Below are positions 33,064 through 42,004 of a DNA stretch of 64,000 nt, piece by piece. A program made the position numbers and the translations under genes. Numbering within the stretch: the first letter of the stretch is position 1; the number at the start of each line of letters is the position of its first letter. Source of the DNA: Nocardioides sp. YR527 (GTDB lineage: Bacteria > Actinomycetota > Actinomycetes > Propionibacteriales > Nocardioidaceae); assembly GCF_900101045.1 (NCBI RefSeq), contig NZ_FNFN01000004.1, positions 1 through 64,000 of the forward strand, read 5' to 3'. Under the pieces are notes generated by a model that searched no databases, was not told the origin of the DNA, and worked only from the letters and a program-made list of their open reading frames with translations.

Positions 33064-33638
33064 GCATCGCCGCCGCGCCACAGGCGCCCGGGCGCAGCCC
33101 GGACCGGGCCCCCGAGACCCAGACGCGCCTGACCGCCGTCCCGGCGCCGCTGCCGGGCCCGACGGCTCCGCGGCTGCCGTTCGTCGTGCTCGTCTCGATG
33201 CTGCTCGTCGGTGGCGTCGTGGGTCTGCTCGTCTTCAACACCTCCATGCAGCAGTCGGCCTTCCAGGAGCAGAAGCTCCAGGAGCAGGCGACCACCCTGG
33301 CCGCCCGCGAGCAGGCGCTCGACGGCGAGCTGAAGACGATGGAGGACCCGCACAAGATCGCCGCCAAGGCGAAGGAGCTCGGCATGGTCGTCCCGCAGAA
33401 CGCGGCCATGCTCCGGGTCCCCGCGGCGAAGGTCGAGGGCGAGGCGGCCCCGGCCGACCGCTCCGCGACCCCGCCGCTGCACCCGAAGGTCGCCAAGCCC
33501 TACAGCGTGCTGGTCGCCGAGCAGAAGGCCGCCGAGCTCGCCGAGAAGAAGAAGGCCCAGGAGGCGCGCGCCCAAGAAATGGCAGAGAAGCAGGAGGCCG
33601 AGGAGCAGCAGCGTACGCCTTCGGGTGAGGCTCGCTGA
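33060..33638 (+). CDS. ftsL: Cell division protein FtsL (divisome linker)
   Basis: Bitopic protein of 192 residues. A Pro-rich cytoplasmic N-terminus of 40 residues is followed by one membrane helix (about 40-59) and an extracytoplasmic coiled coil (about 63-105) ending in the septum-formation motif ITAAKELGM-like [12 protein letters not shown]. The tail after residue 150 is a second highly charged Lys/Glu/Gln/Ala helix, longer than usual in FtsL. It should bridge FtsQ and FtsW/FtsI at the septum. Start and stop overlap rsmH and ftsI. Identification rests on topology and position, since FtsL is poorly conserved. Confidence 0.85.
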   Translation: MSIAAAPQAPGRSPDRAPETQTRLTAVPAPLPGPTAPRLPFVVLVSMLLVGGVVGLLVFNTSMQQSAFQEQKLQEQATTLAAREQALDGELKTMEDPHKIAAKAKELGMVVPQNAAMLRVPAAKVEGEAAPADRSATPPLHPKVAKPYSVLVAEQKAAELAEKKKAQEARAQEMAEKQEAEEQQRTPSGEAR

Positions 33639-35431
33639 TGGCTCAGCGGAGTGTGCGCCGGACCCGGCGGCCCGCTCAGAAGGAGCGGAGCCGCGGGCCG
33701 GTGCACATCCGGCTCCGCGTCGGCTTCATCCTGGTGGCGATGGTGCTCTCGGTCTTCGGTGGCCGGCTGGTGCAGCTGCAGGGCATCGACCCGCACTCGT
33801 ACGCCGCGATGGCGGCCGCGGAGAACGTCGTCGATGTCGTGCTGCCGGCCGAGCGCGGCGAGATCCTCGACCGTGACGGCGAGGCGCTGGCCGACTCCTC
33901 CGACGGGCTGATGGTGCTGGCCGACCCGAAGCAGACGAAGAAGGACGCCCCGGCGATCGCCGCGTTCCTGGCCAAGGAGCTCGGGGTCGACTACGCCTCC
34001 GCGCTCGCCAAGCTCCGCAAGGACGGCAGCCGGTTCCAGTACATCGACCGTCAGGTCGTCGCGACGAAGGCCACCGATGTGGTGGAGCGCGCGAAGGCCA
34101 AGGGCTACCAGGGCCTGTGGACCAGCCGCGACCCGCTGCGCAACTACCCCAACGGCGACGTCGCGGCCAACCTCGTCGGCTGGGTCGGCAACGATGGTCC
34201 CCTCGCGGGCCTCGAGGCTGCCTTCGACAAGCACCTGGCCGGCAAGGACGGCCGTGCCGAGTACGACGCGACCAGCCAGGTCAGCGGCACCCGGATGCCG
34301 CTGGGCACCAACAACCGCGTCGACCCGGTCGACGGCCACGACCTGACCCTCACGATCGACCGCGACCTGCAGTACTACGTGCAGCAGACCCTGATGGACG
34401 CCGTGCAGAAGTCGCGCGCGGAGTCGGGGATGGCCGTGGTCATGGACACCCGGACCGGCGAGATCCTGAGCCTGGCCGACTACCCGACCTTCGATGCACG
34501 CGACCCGGCGGCCTCGCCGAAGACTCTGCGTGGGAGTGCCGCGCTGTCCAACGTCTACGAGCCGGGCTCGGTGCAGAAGGTGCTGACGGTCGCCGGCCTG
34601 CTCGACCAGGGGCTCGTCTCGCCCTCGACCCGGCTCAAGGTGCCGGGGTCCTACCGCTCGGGCGACGCGGACATCCACGACTGGTACGAGCACGGCACGG
34701 AGAGGTTCACCCTGGCCGGGGTGATCGCGAAGTCCTCCAACATCGGAACCGTGATGGCCGCGGACAAGTACGAGGACGGCCAGCTGCGCGACTACCTCTC
34801 CGCCTTCGGCCAGGGCCGGCGCACCGGCCTCGGCCTGGACACCGAGTCGGCCGGCCTGCTCGCCTCGCCGGAGAGCTGGAACCCGGCCGACGAGGACCGC
34901 ATCGACTTCGGTCAGTCGATCTCGGTCAACGCCGTGCAGATGACCGCGGCGCTCAACACGATCGCCAACGGCGGCGTACGCATCGACCCCAGCCTCATCG
35001 CCGGGAGCGCCACCAACAACTCCGGCGCCGAGGTCGGCACCGACACCGCGCAGCGCACACGCGTCGTCTCCGAGGAGGCCGCCTCCCAGACCGCGGAGAT
35101 GATGGAGCGGGTCATCAACGACCCGGTCAACGGTGTCGCCCCGCAGGCCGCAGTGGACGGCTACCGTGCCTCCGGGAAGACCGGAACGGCCCAGCGGGTC
35201 AACTCCGAGTGCAAGTGCTACGACGGCACCACCACGGTCTCCTTCGGCGGTTTCGCCCCGACCGACGACCCGCGGTTCACCGTCTACGTGGCCATCCACA
35301 ACCCCGGCAACGGTGGTGGCGGTGGCACCGTGACCGGTCCGGTGTTCTCCCAGATCATGTCCTTCGCCCTGCGCCGCTACGGCGTCCCGCCGACCGGCAC
35401 CGAGCCGTCGAAGATGCCGACTGGTTGGTGA
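33638..35431 (+). CDS. ftsI: Septal peptidoglycan transpeptidase FtsI (class B PBP)
   Basis: Protein of 597 residues. A basic N-terminus and one membrane helix (about 28-46) precede the PBP dimerisation domain and the transpeptidase domain. The penicillin-binding signatures are SVQK with Ser311 as nucleophile and Lys314, SSN at 366-368, and KTG at 514-516. It cross-links septal murein and partners FtsW. A Cys pair in NSECKCYDG (about residue 526) lies close behind KTG. The ATG overlaps the ftsL TGA. After its stop the dcw order is interrupted by marR and an MFS gene. Confidence 0.92.
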   Translation: MAQRSVRRTRRPAQKERSRGPVHIRLRVGFILVAMVLSVFGGRLVQLQGIDPHSYAAMAAAENVVDVVLPAERGEILDRDGEALADSSDGLMVLADPKQTKKDAPAIAAFLAKELGVDYASALAKLRKDGSRFQYIDRQVVATKATDVVERAKAKGYQGLWTSRDPLRNYPNGDVAANLVGWVGNDGPLAGLEAAFDKHLAGKDGRAEYDATSQVSGTRMPLGTNNRVDPVDGHDLTLTIDRDLQYYVQQTLMDAVQKSRAESGMAVVMDTRTGEILSLADYPTFDARDPAASPKTLRGSAALSNVYEPGSVQKVLTVAGLLDQGLVSPSTRLKVPGSYRSGDADIHDWYEHGTERFTLAGVIAKSSNIGTVMAADKYEDGQLRDYLSAFGQGRRTGLGLDTESAGLLASPESWNPADEDRIDFGQSISVNAVQMTAALNTIANGGVRIDPSLIAGSATNNSGAEVGTDTAQRTRVVSEEAASQTAEMMERVINDPVNGVAPQAAVDGYRASGKTGTAQRVNSECKCYDGTTTVSFGGFAPTDDPRFTVYVAIHNPGNGGGGGTVTGPVFSQIMSFALRRYGVPPTGTEPSKMPTGW

Positions 35432-35470
35432 GTACGCCGCGCCGTCGCGCGCTGCGGACCCAGATTTCAA

Positions 35471-35500
35471 TTGGCAACCAATACATAAGTGTGTTATGTT
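35471..35500 (+). promoter_or_regulatory. marR promoter with overlapping palindromic operator
   Basis: TTGGCA (35471-35476), 18 bp and TATGTT (35495-35500) form a promoter that ends 6 nt before GTG 35507, so the mRNA is probably leaderless. The perfect dyad ACATAA-N5-TTATGT (35483-35499) overlaps the -10 box, and TTGG-N3-CCAA (35471-35481) overlaps the -35. This A+T-rich dyad is a good candidate for autorepression by the MarR protein. Confidence 0.72.
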
Positions 35501-35506
35501 GTTGGG

Positions 35507-35938
35507 GTGAGCGCAGAAGTCACCGGCCGAGATCTGGCACCGACCATGGAGCGACTGGTGCGACTCGTGCGAGAGGTGTCGACGGCCGGAGAGGTCTCCA
35601 CGACCGGGGCCGCGGTGCTCGCGCGGCTGGGTCGCCTCGGTGGGCAGCGGATCACCGACCTCGCCCGGGCCGAGGGGGTGTCCCAGCCGGCGATGACCCA
35701 GCTGGTCAACCGGCTCGAGCAGGACGGGTTGGTGCTGCGTACGTCTGACTCGGCCGACCGCCGGGGAGTCCTCGTCGAGACCACCGACCGCGGTCGCGAG
35801 GTCACCACCGCGAGGCGTACGCAGCGGGCCGAGGTGCTCGAGGCGGCGCTGGAGCGCCTCGACGGAGCCGACCGGACCGCCATCGCGGCGGCCCTGCCCG
35901 CTCTCGACCGGCTCGTCGACGCCGTGCTCGATTCCTGA
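35507..35938 (+). CDS. MarR-family transcriptional regulator
   Basis: Protein of 143 residues with a winged helix: TTGAAVLARLGRLGGQRITDLA, then the recognition helix VSQPAMTQLVNRLEQDGLV and the wing RTSDSADRRGVLVETTDRG. MarR proteins act as dimers on palindromes and often control the transporter next door, here an MFS gene 56 bp downstream. GTG 35507 is preferred over GTG 35489 because it fits the -10 box spacing and avoids coding through the operator. A small hairpin (35941-35956) follows the stop. Confidence 0.85.
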   Translation: MSAEVTGRDLAPTMERLVRLVREVSTAGEVSTTGAAVLARLGRLGGQRITDLARAEGVSQPAMTQLVNRLEQDGLVLRTSDSADRRGVLVETTDRGREVTTARRTQRAEVLEAALERLDGADRTAIAAALPALDRLVDAVLDS

Positions 35939-35994
35939 CGCGCCGGCCTGCCGGCGACGCGTACGAAACAAACGTCTGAGAAGAGGCAAGAAGA

Positions 35995-37710
35995 ATGAGC
36001 TCCCAACACAGGGCAGCTACCGCGAGTCCGTTCAAGCAGCCACGTGCCGTGTGGGCGGTCGCGTTCGCATGCGTGGTGTCGTTCATGGGGATCGGGCTCG
36101 TCGACCCGATCCTGCCGGTGCTCGCCGAGGAGCTGGAGGCGACCCCGGCGCAGGTGTCGCTGCTGTTCACCAGCTACCTCGTGGTGACCGCCGTGGCGAT
36201 GATCGGTGTCGGCTGGGTCTCCAGCCGGATCGGCGCGAAGTGGACGCTGATCCTCGGCCTGGTCCTGATCGTCGTGTTCGCCGGGATGGCCGGGACCGTC
36301 GACGGTGTCGACGGCATCGTCGGCTTCCGTGCGGGCTGGGGCCTCGGCAACGCGCTGTTCATCTCCACCAGCCTCGCCGTCATCGTCGGCTCGGCGACCG
36401 GAGGGTTCGCGGGCGCGATCATCCTCTACGAGACTGCGCTCGGTCTCGGCATCGCGGTCGGCCCGCTCCTCGGCGGCGTCCTCGGTGGCATCTCCTGGCG
36501 CGGCCCGTTCTTCGGCGTCTCCGCGCTGATGGCGATCGCGCTGGTCGCCACCCTGGTCTTCCTGCCACCGACGCCCAAGCCGGAGAAGAAGGTCACCCTG
36601 CTCGCACCGCTCGCCGCGCTGCGCCACCGCGGGCTGCTGACGATGGGCATCATGGCGCTGCTCTACAACTGGGGCTTCTTCACCCTCCTCGGCTACGCGC
36701 CCTACCCGATGGGGCTGCACGACCCGCTCCAGCTCGGCTGGGTCTTCTTCGCCTGGGGCATCCTGGTCGCCGTCTTCGCCGTGTGGGGCGCGCCGTGGGC
36801 GCAGCGCCGCTTCGGCACCGCGCCGACCCTCTACGTCAACCTGCTCGGTCTCGGCGCCCTGCTCGCCATCATCGGCCTGGGCGTCTCCTCGCCGACCGTG
36901 GTCATCGTGGCCGTGATCCTGTCCGGGATCTTCGTCGGTCTCAACAACACGCTGACCACCCAGGCGGTCATGCTGGTCTCCCCGGTGGAACGGCCGATCG
37001 CATCCTCGGCCTACGGGTTCGTACGCTTCATCGGCGGCGGCCTCGCCCCGTTCGCCGCGGGCAAGATCGCCGAGGCGACCGACCAGTCGGTGGCCTTCTA
37101 CGTCGGCGCCGCGGCGTTCCTGATCGCGATCCCTGTCCTGGCCAGCGGCCACAAGCTGATCACGGCCGCCGAGTCGGCGCAGACCGCCGAGCCCGTCGCG
37201 CCGACGCTCGAGCCCATCGGGCCGGTTCGCGGTGAGGGCCGGCCGGTGCTCGTCGCCGTCGGCGCCACGCTCGACGCCGACGAGGTCGTCGACCGGGCCG
37301 CCGAGATGGCCGCCGCCGAGGGAGCGCCGCTGGAGGTGGTCCACGTCCGCGAGACCGAGGTCGTCGAGGAGCTGGCCATCGACGCGGAGGAGCCGGAGAT
37401 GGCCGCCGCGACCGTACGTGCCCACCTGGACCGCCTCGCCGCCCGCGGGGTGACCGCCACCGGTCTGGTGCTGCACAGCGTCGGCGACCACGCCAGCGCC
37501 GGGATGGTGCTGGCCAGGTACGCCAACGAGGCCCGGGTCCGCACGATCGCGATCGGCTCCTCGCCCCGGGGCCGTGCCGTGCAGCTCGCCGACGGCTCGA
37601 TCACCTCAGCGGTCGTGCGGAACGCCGGCGTACCCGTCGTGCTCGTCGTTCCCGGCCAGGAGCCGCACGAGCTCAGCGCCGCGGCGCTGACCCAGCTGCG
37701 CCACGCCTGA
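35995..37710 (+). CDS. MFS transporter with C-terminal universal-stress-protein-like domain
   Basis: Protein of 571 residues. Residues 1 to about 400 form a 12-helix major facilitator of the drug-efflux type, with FMGIGLVDPILPVLAEEL in helix 1 and WVSSRIGAKWTLILG as the loop 2-3 motif A. From about 417 onward a soluble domain begins VLVAVGATLDADEVVDRA and continues with LEVVHVRE and later RTIAIGSSPRGRAV and VPVVLVVPG, the alpha/beta pattern of UspA. The fusion may couple efflux to nucleotide or stress sensing. It lies inside the dcw cluster with marR and is closed by a terminator hairpin. Confidence 0.85.
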   Translation: MSSQHRAATASPFKQPRAVWAVAFACVVSFMGIGLVDPILPVLAEELEATPAQVSLLFTSYLVVTAVAMIGVGWVSSRIGAKWTLILGLVLIVVFAGMAGTVDGVDGIVGFRAGWGLGNALFISTSLAVIVGSATGGFAGAIILYETALGLGIAVGPLLGGVLGGISWRGPFFGVSALMAIALVATLVFLPPTPKPEKKVTLLAPLAALRHRGLLTMGIMALLYNWGFFTLLGYAPYPMGLHDPLQLGWVFFAWGILVAVFAVWGAPWAQRRFGTAPTLYVNLLGLGALLAIIGLGVSSPTVVIVAVILSGIFVGLNNTLTTQAVMLVSPVERPIASSAYGFVRFIGGGLAPFAAGKIAEATDQSVAFYVGAAAFLIAIPVLASGHKLITAAESAQTAEPVAPTLEPIGPVRGEGRPVLVAVGATLDADEVVDRAAEMAAAEGAPLEVVHVRETEVVEELAIDAEEPEMAAATVRAHLDRLAARGVTATGLVLHSVGDHASAGMVLARYANEARVRTIAIGSSPRGRAVQLADGSITSAVVRNAGVPVVLVVPGQEPHELSAAALTQLRHA

Positions 37711-37715
37711 TGTCG

Positions 37716-37742
37716 GCCCGGCGGGACCTGGTCCCGCCGGGC
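37716..37742 (+). terminator. Terminator hairpin between the MFS gene and murE
   Basis: GCCCGGCGGGAC (37716-37727) pairs perfectly with GTCCCGCCGGGC (37731-37742), loop CTG. It starts 5 nt after the MFS stop and ends just before the murE -10 box, so it isolates the marR/MFS insert. Confidence 0.75.
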
Positions 37743-37744
37743 GG

Positions 37745-37750
37745 ATAACC
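37745..37750 (+). promoter_or_regulatory. Candidate -10 box of a leaderless murE promoter
   Basis: TAACCT (TANNNT form) lies 8 nt before GTG 37759, with no Shine-Dalgarno between. The -35 position would fall in the terminator stem, so this promoter is tentative, but murE needs one because the hairpin precedes it. Confidence 0.45.
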
Positions 37751-37758
37751 TTCGCCTG

Positions 37759-39297
37759 GTGAGCAGTGCGTACGAGACGGCGGAGCCGAAGAGTCCGACC
37801 CGCCCGCGAGTGACCGAGCCGGTGACGCTGGCCGAGCTGGCCGGCGAGTTCGGTCTGGACGTGCGCGGCGAGGCCCGCGTCACCGGGGTCACGCTGAGCT
37901 CCCAACGGGTGCTGCCCGGTGACCTCTACGCCGCCCTGCCCGGCAGCCGGGCGCACGGGGCCGGCTACGCCGCCGGTGCCGTCGAGGCAGGAGCGGTCGC
38001 GGTGCTCACCGATGCCGCCGGCGCCGCCGAGCTGGAGGCCCAGGGCCTCGCCGACGTGCCCGTGCTGCTCGTCGAGAAGCCCCGCAAGGTGCTCGGCTCG
38101 CTCTCGGCCCGCGTCTACGGCAACCCCTCGGGGCGTCTGCGGCTGATCGGCGTGACCGGCACCCAGGGCAAGACGACGACCACCCGGCTGGCCGAGAGCG
38201 CGCTGCTCGACGCCGGCCACCGCGCCGGCGTCATCGGCACCGTCGGCACCCGGATCGGCGGACGCGACGTGAAGACGCCGCTGACCACGCCCGAGGCTCC
38301 CGACCTGCACGGCCTCTTCGCCCGGATGGTCGAGGAGGGAACCGAGGCGTGCGCCATGGAGGTCTCCTCCCACGCACTGGTGATGGGCCGTGTCGACGGG
38401 GTCGTCTTCGACGTCGCCGTCTTCCTCAACTTGGGCCGCGACCACCTCGACTTCCACGAGACGGTCGAGGACTACTACGCGGCGAAGGCCGACCTGTTCA
38501 CCCCGGAGCGGGCGAAGCTGGGCATCGTCAACATCGACGACGAGCACGGCCGCCGACTCGCCGCGGAGGCGAGGATCCCGATCCTCACCTACGCGCTGCA
38601 CGACGACACCGCCGACTGGCGCGCCACCGACGTCGAGCTGCGCCCCGACGGCTCCAGCTTCACCGTCCACGGCCCCGACGGGCTCGTCTTCCCGGCCGCC
38701 AGCCCGCTGGCCGGCGACTACAACGTCAGCAACACCCTGGCCGCGCTGGCGAGCATCCACCAGGCGTACGAGGACGAGTCCGTCGTACGCGATGTGGCGA
38801 CGGCCCTGGCCAAAGGCTCCGGCGTCCCCGGACGCCTCGAGCGGATCGACGAGGGCCAGCCGTTCACCGTCGTGGTCGACTACGCGCACAAGCCGGACGC
38901 GGTCGAGGCCGCGCTCGGCACGCTCCGCCCGCTGACCGAGTCCCGGCTGATCGTCGTGATCGGGGCCGGGGGAGACCGCGACACCGGGAAGCGGCCGATC
39001 ATGGGGGAGATCAGCGCACGCCTGGCCGACCACGTGATCGTCACCGACGACAACCCCCGCACCGAGGACCCGGCGAGCATCCGGCGCCAGGTCCTCGAAG
39101 GCACCGAGGGCGGGAGCGCGAGCGTCGAGGAGATCGGCGACAGGCGTGCCGCGATCGCCCGGGCGATCGACCTCGCCGAACCCGGGGATATCGTCGTTGT
39201 CGCAGGTAAGGGCCATGAGACGGGCCAGGAGATCAACGGCATCACCCACCCGTTCGACGACCGCGAGGTCGTGCGTGCGGCGTTGGCGTCACAGTGA
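37759..39297 (+). CDS. murE: UDP-MurNAc-tripeptide ligase MurE
   Basis: Protein of 512 residues that adds the third, di-amino residue to UDP-MurNAc-L-Ala-D-Glu. The Mur-ligase P-loop is GTQGKTTTT (Lys138); AMEVSSHALVMGRVDG and YAHKPDAVEAAL are typical of MurE. The substrate-selecting motif DNPR (431-434) indicates a diaminopimelate rather than a lysine enzyme; in Nocardioidaceae this would be LL-DAP. Normally murF follows directly, but the next gene is mraY. The GTG start is probably read from a leaderless transcript. Confidence 0.93.
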   Translation: MSSAYETAEPKSPTRPRVTEPVTLAELAGEFGLDVRGEARVTGVTLSSQRVLPGDLYAALPGSRAHGAGYAAGAVEAGAVAVLTDAAGAAELEAQGLADVPVLLVEKPRKVLGSLSARVYGNPSGRLRLIGVTGTQGKTTTTRLAESALLDAGHRAGVIGTVGTRIGGRDVKTPLTTPEAPDLHGLFARMVEEGTEACAMEVSSHALVMGRVDGVVFDVAVFLNLGRDHLDFHETVEDYYAAKADLFTPERAKLGIVNIDDEHGRRLAAEARIPILTYALHDDTADWRATDVELRPDGSSFTVHGPDGLVFPAASPLAGDYNVSNTLAALASIHQAYEDESVVRDVATALAKGSGVPGRLERIDEGQPFTVVVDYAHKPDAVEAALGTLRPLTESRLIVVIGAGGDRDTGKRPIMGEISARLADHVIVTDDNPRTEDPASIRRQVLEGTEGGSASVEEIGDRRAAIARAIDLAEPGDIVVVAGKGHETGQEINGITHPFDDREVVRAALASQ

Positions 39298-39435
39298 TCG
39301 ATGTGCTGATACGGCGGGGTGCCGCAGAGCCGGCGAACCCGTAGGGAAGAATGCCGGGGGCCGGTGTCTTCGCTATGCACACCGGCCCGGGGGCAAGGAC
39401 ATGGAACGGCATGGCAAGGAAGGCACCCGGCTGAC
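39298..39435 (+). other. Gap between murE and mraY where murF would be expected
   Basis: 138 bp with no recognisable gene. It contains a 10-bp hairpin, GGGCCGGTGT (39358-39367) with ACACCGGCCC (39379-39388). A short open frame ends at the TGA just before the mraY ATG, but its translation does not resemble a MurF C-terminus. Confidence 0.6.
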
Positions 39436-40554
39436 ATGAGAGCGATCTTGCTGAGCGGAGCGATTGCGCTTCTGTTCTCGCTGCTCGGCACTCGATTTGC
39501 GATCCTCCAGTTCACGAAGCTGGGCTTCGGCCAGGAGATCCGCGAGGACGGTCCGACGACCCACCGCACCAAGCGCGGCACGCCCACGATGGGTGGTGTC
39601 GCGATCGTGATCTCGGTCATCGTCGGCTACGTCGTGGCCAAGCTGCTCACCGGCGACGCACCGAGCGCGACGGCTTACCTGCTGCTCTTCCTCTTCGTCG
39701 GCATGGCGGCCGTCGGCTTCGTGGACGACTACATCAAGGTCTTCATGCAGCGGAACCTGGGTCTGCGTGCCTGGTCCAAGATGGTCGGGCAGACACTGGT
39801 CGCGGTCGGCTTCGGCGTGGTGGCGATCCATCCGGGCCTGGCCAACGCCGACGGCATCACGCCGGCGGCGGACCAGCTCTCCTTCATCCGCGACTTCGGG
39901 CCGCACTTCCTCGGCGGCGACGGGATCCTCTACTGGCTCGGTGGCGCCCTGCTGCTGGCCGTCTTCTGGATCATGGTCACCGGCACCTCCAACGCCACCA
40001 ACCTCACCGATGGTCTCGACGGACTGCTGGCGGCCTCCGCCGCGATCGTCTTCGCCGCCTACACGATCATCTCGATCTGGCAGAACAACCAGCGCTGCGG
40101 CCGCCCGAGCGTGGAGATCGGCACCTGCTACGAGGTGCGCGACCCGCTCGACATGGCGATCCTCGGCGCCGCGATCAGCGGCGCGTGCATCGGCTTCCTG
40201 TGGTGGAACGCGAGCCCGGCGCGGATCTTCATGGGCGACACCGGCTCGCTCGCCCTCGGCTCCGTGCTGGCCGGGTTCGCGATCCTGTCGCACACCGAGT
40301 TCCTGCTGATCATCCTCGGTGGTCTGTTCGTGATGGAGACCTCCGCGGTGATGCTGCAGGTCAGCTGGTTCAAGCTCTCTCGCCGCCTGACCGGCACCCC
40401 GAAACGCATCTTCCGGATGACACCGATCCATCACCACTTCGAGCTTCTCGGTTGGGAGCAGGTCACCGTGGTGATCCGGTTCTGGATCATCACGGGCCTC
40501 TGCGTCGCGGCCGGCCTCGGAATCTTCTACGCCGAATGGGTGGCGACGATCTGA
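39436..40554 (+). CDS. mraY: Phospho-MurNAc-pentapeptide translocase MraY
   Basis: Integral membrane enzyme of 372 residues that transfers phospho-MurNAc-pentapeptide to undecaprenyl phosphate, forming lipid I. About ten helices are visible. The active-site loops are present: HRTKRGTPTMGG, VDDYIKV with the Asp pair, NATNLTDGLDGL and the His-rich MTPIHHHFEL. It starts at ATG 39436, just after a TGA, and its stop overlaps murD (TGATG). Length is usual for actinobacterial MraY (about 360). Confidence 0.94.
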   Translation: MRAILLSGAIALLFSLLGTRFAILQFTKLGFGQEIREDGPTTHRTKRGTPTMGGVAIVISVIVGYVVAKLLTGDAPSATAYLLLFLFVGMAAVGFVDDYIKVFMQRNLGLRAWSKMVGQTLVAVGFGVVAIHPGLANADGITPAADQLSFIRDFGPHFLGGDGILYWLGGALLLAVFWIMVTGTSNATNLTDGLDGLLAASAAIVFAAYTIISIWQNNQRCGRPSVEIGTCYEVRDPLDMAILGAAISGACIGFLWWNASPARIFMGDTGSLALGSVLAGFAILSHTEFLLIILGGLFVMETSAVMLQVSWFKLSRRLTGTPKRIFRMTPIHHHFELLGWEQVTVVIRFWIITGLCVAAGLGIFYAEWVATI

Positions 40555-42002
40555 TGTCTCCTGAGCAGCTCGACGAGCTCGGCCGCAACGACTCCTGGGA
40601 AGGCGTGAAGGCGGTCGTGGCCGGCTTCGGCGTCTCCGGTTTCGCCGCCGCCGACAACCTGACGCACCTCGGTGCGAGCGTGATCGCGCTCGATGAGTCC
40701 CCGGGCGACGAGGAGCGCCAGGAGAAGGCCAAGCTCCTCGGCATCCTGGGTGCCGACGTACGCCTCGGCGAGGGCGCCACCCACGTGCTGCCCGACGACG
40801 TCGACGTGGTGGTCACCTCTCCCGGCTGGCGCCCGACCGCGCCGCTGCTCGCCCAGGCGCGCGAGCGGGGGATCCCGATCTGGGGCGAGGTCGAGCTCGC
40901 CTGGCGGCTGCGCGACCCCGACAACGCCGCTCCCTGGCTGGCGGTCACCGGCACCAACGGCAAGACCACGACCGTGCAGATGCTCGACAACATCCTGCGT
41001 ACGGCCGGGCTCCGGTCCGTCGCCGTCGGCAACGTCGGCCTGCCGATCGTCGAGGCCGTGATGGACCCCGAGCCCTACGACGTCCTGGCCGTGGAGCTCT
41101 CCTCCTTCCAGCTCCACTACACCTCCTCGATGGGCGCCGAGGCCGCCGTCGTCCTCAACATCGCCGAGGACCACCTCGACTGGTACCCCTCGATGACCGA
41201 GTACGCCGCCGACAAGGGCCGCGTCTATGAGCACGTCGAGCGGGCCTGCGTCTACAACGTCGCCGACGAGGCCACGATGCACCTGGTCGAGGAGGCCGAC
41301 GTCGTCGAGGGCGCCCGCGCCATCGGCTTCACCCTCGGCACCCCGGCGGTGGGTCAGCTCGGGGTCGTCGAGGACATCCTGGTCGACCGGGCCTTCATCG
41401 AGGAGCGCCAGACCTCGGCCGCGGAGCTGTGCCAGATCTCCGACCTCGCCTCCGCCGCGCCCCACTACGTCCAGAACGCGCTGGCCGCGGCCGCGCTCGC
41501 CAGGGCCCACGGGGTCTCCCAGGCCGCCGTACGTGACGGGCTGAAGTCGTTCCGCCCCGACGGCCACCGCATCGAGGTCGTCGCCGAGGCCGACGGCGTC
41601 ACCTGGATCGACGACTCCAAGGCGACCAACCCGCACGCCGCCCAGGCCTCGCTGCAGGCCTATGACCCGGTGATCTGGATCGCCGGCGGGCTGGCCAAGG
41701 GCGCCCGGTTCGATGACCTGGTCGCCTCCATCCACGACCGGCTGCGGGCCGTCGTCCTGATCGGCCAGGACCGCGACGTCATCGCCTCCGCCCTCGCCGC
41801 CCACGCGGGTGACCTGGAGGTCGTCGAGCTCGACGACCCCGACGGCGTGTCCGCGCTCGCGGAGGCGGTCGAGATCGCCGCCGCGCTGGCCAAGCCCGGC
41901 GACACCGTGCTGCTGGCCCCCGGCTGTGCCAGCCAGGACCAGTTCCGCGACTACAAGGCCCGCGGCGACGCCTTCGCCGACGCCGTACGCCGCCAGCTGT
42001 GA
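40554..42002 (+). CDS. murD: UDP-MurNAc-L-alanine:D-glutamate ligase MurD
   Basis: Protein of 482 residues. It has an N-terminal dinucleotide-like domain (VVAGFGVSGFAAADNL), the P-loop GTNGKTTTVQML, ELSSFQL, NIAEDHLDWY and the C-terminal DDSKATNPHAA and LLAPGCASQDQF blocks typical of MurD. It adds D-Glu to UDP-MurNAc-L-Ala in the cytoplasm. The start overlaps the mraY stop by one base. A REP-like hairpin follows the stop. Confidence 0.94.
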   Translation: MSPEQLDELGRNDSWEGVKAVVAGFGVSGFAAADNLTHLGASVIALDESPGDEERQEKAKLLGILGADVRLGEGATHVLPDDVDVVVTSPGWRPTAPLLAQARERGIPIWGEVELAWRLRDPDNAAPWLAVTGTNGKTTTVQMLDNILRTAGLRSVAVGNVGLPIVEAVMDPEPYDVLAVELSSFQLHYTSSMGAEAAVVLNIAEDHLDWYPSMTEYAADKGRVYEHVERACVYNVADEATMHLVEEADVVEGARAIGFTLGTPAVGQLGVVEDILVDRAFIEERQTSAAELCQISDLASAAPHYVQNALAAAALARAHGVSQAAVRDGLKSFRPDGHRIEVVAEADGVTWIDDSKATNPHAAQASLQAYDPVIWIAGGLAKGARFDDLVASIHDRLRAVVLIGQDRDVIASALAAHAGDLEVVELDDPDGVSALAEAVEIAAALAKPGDTVLLAPGCASQDQFRDYKARGDAFADAVRRQL

Positions 42003-42004
42003 TT

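Noticed and set aside
31974..33638. 554-codon frame suggesting an N-terminally extended FtsL
   Set aside because: The first 360 codons overlap rsmH in another frame and are low-complexity; ftsL starts at the ATGA overlap at 33060.
39298..39439. Remnant of murF in the murE-mraY gap
   Set aside because: The short frame ending at the mraY start does not resemble a MurF C-terminus, so a decayed murF cannot be claimed.
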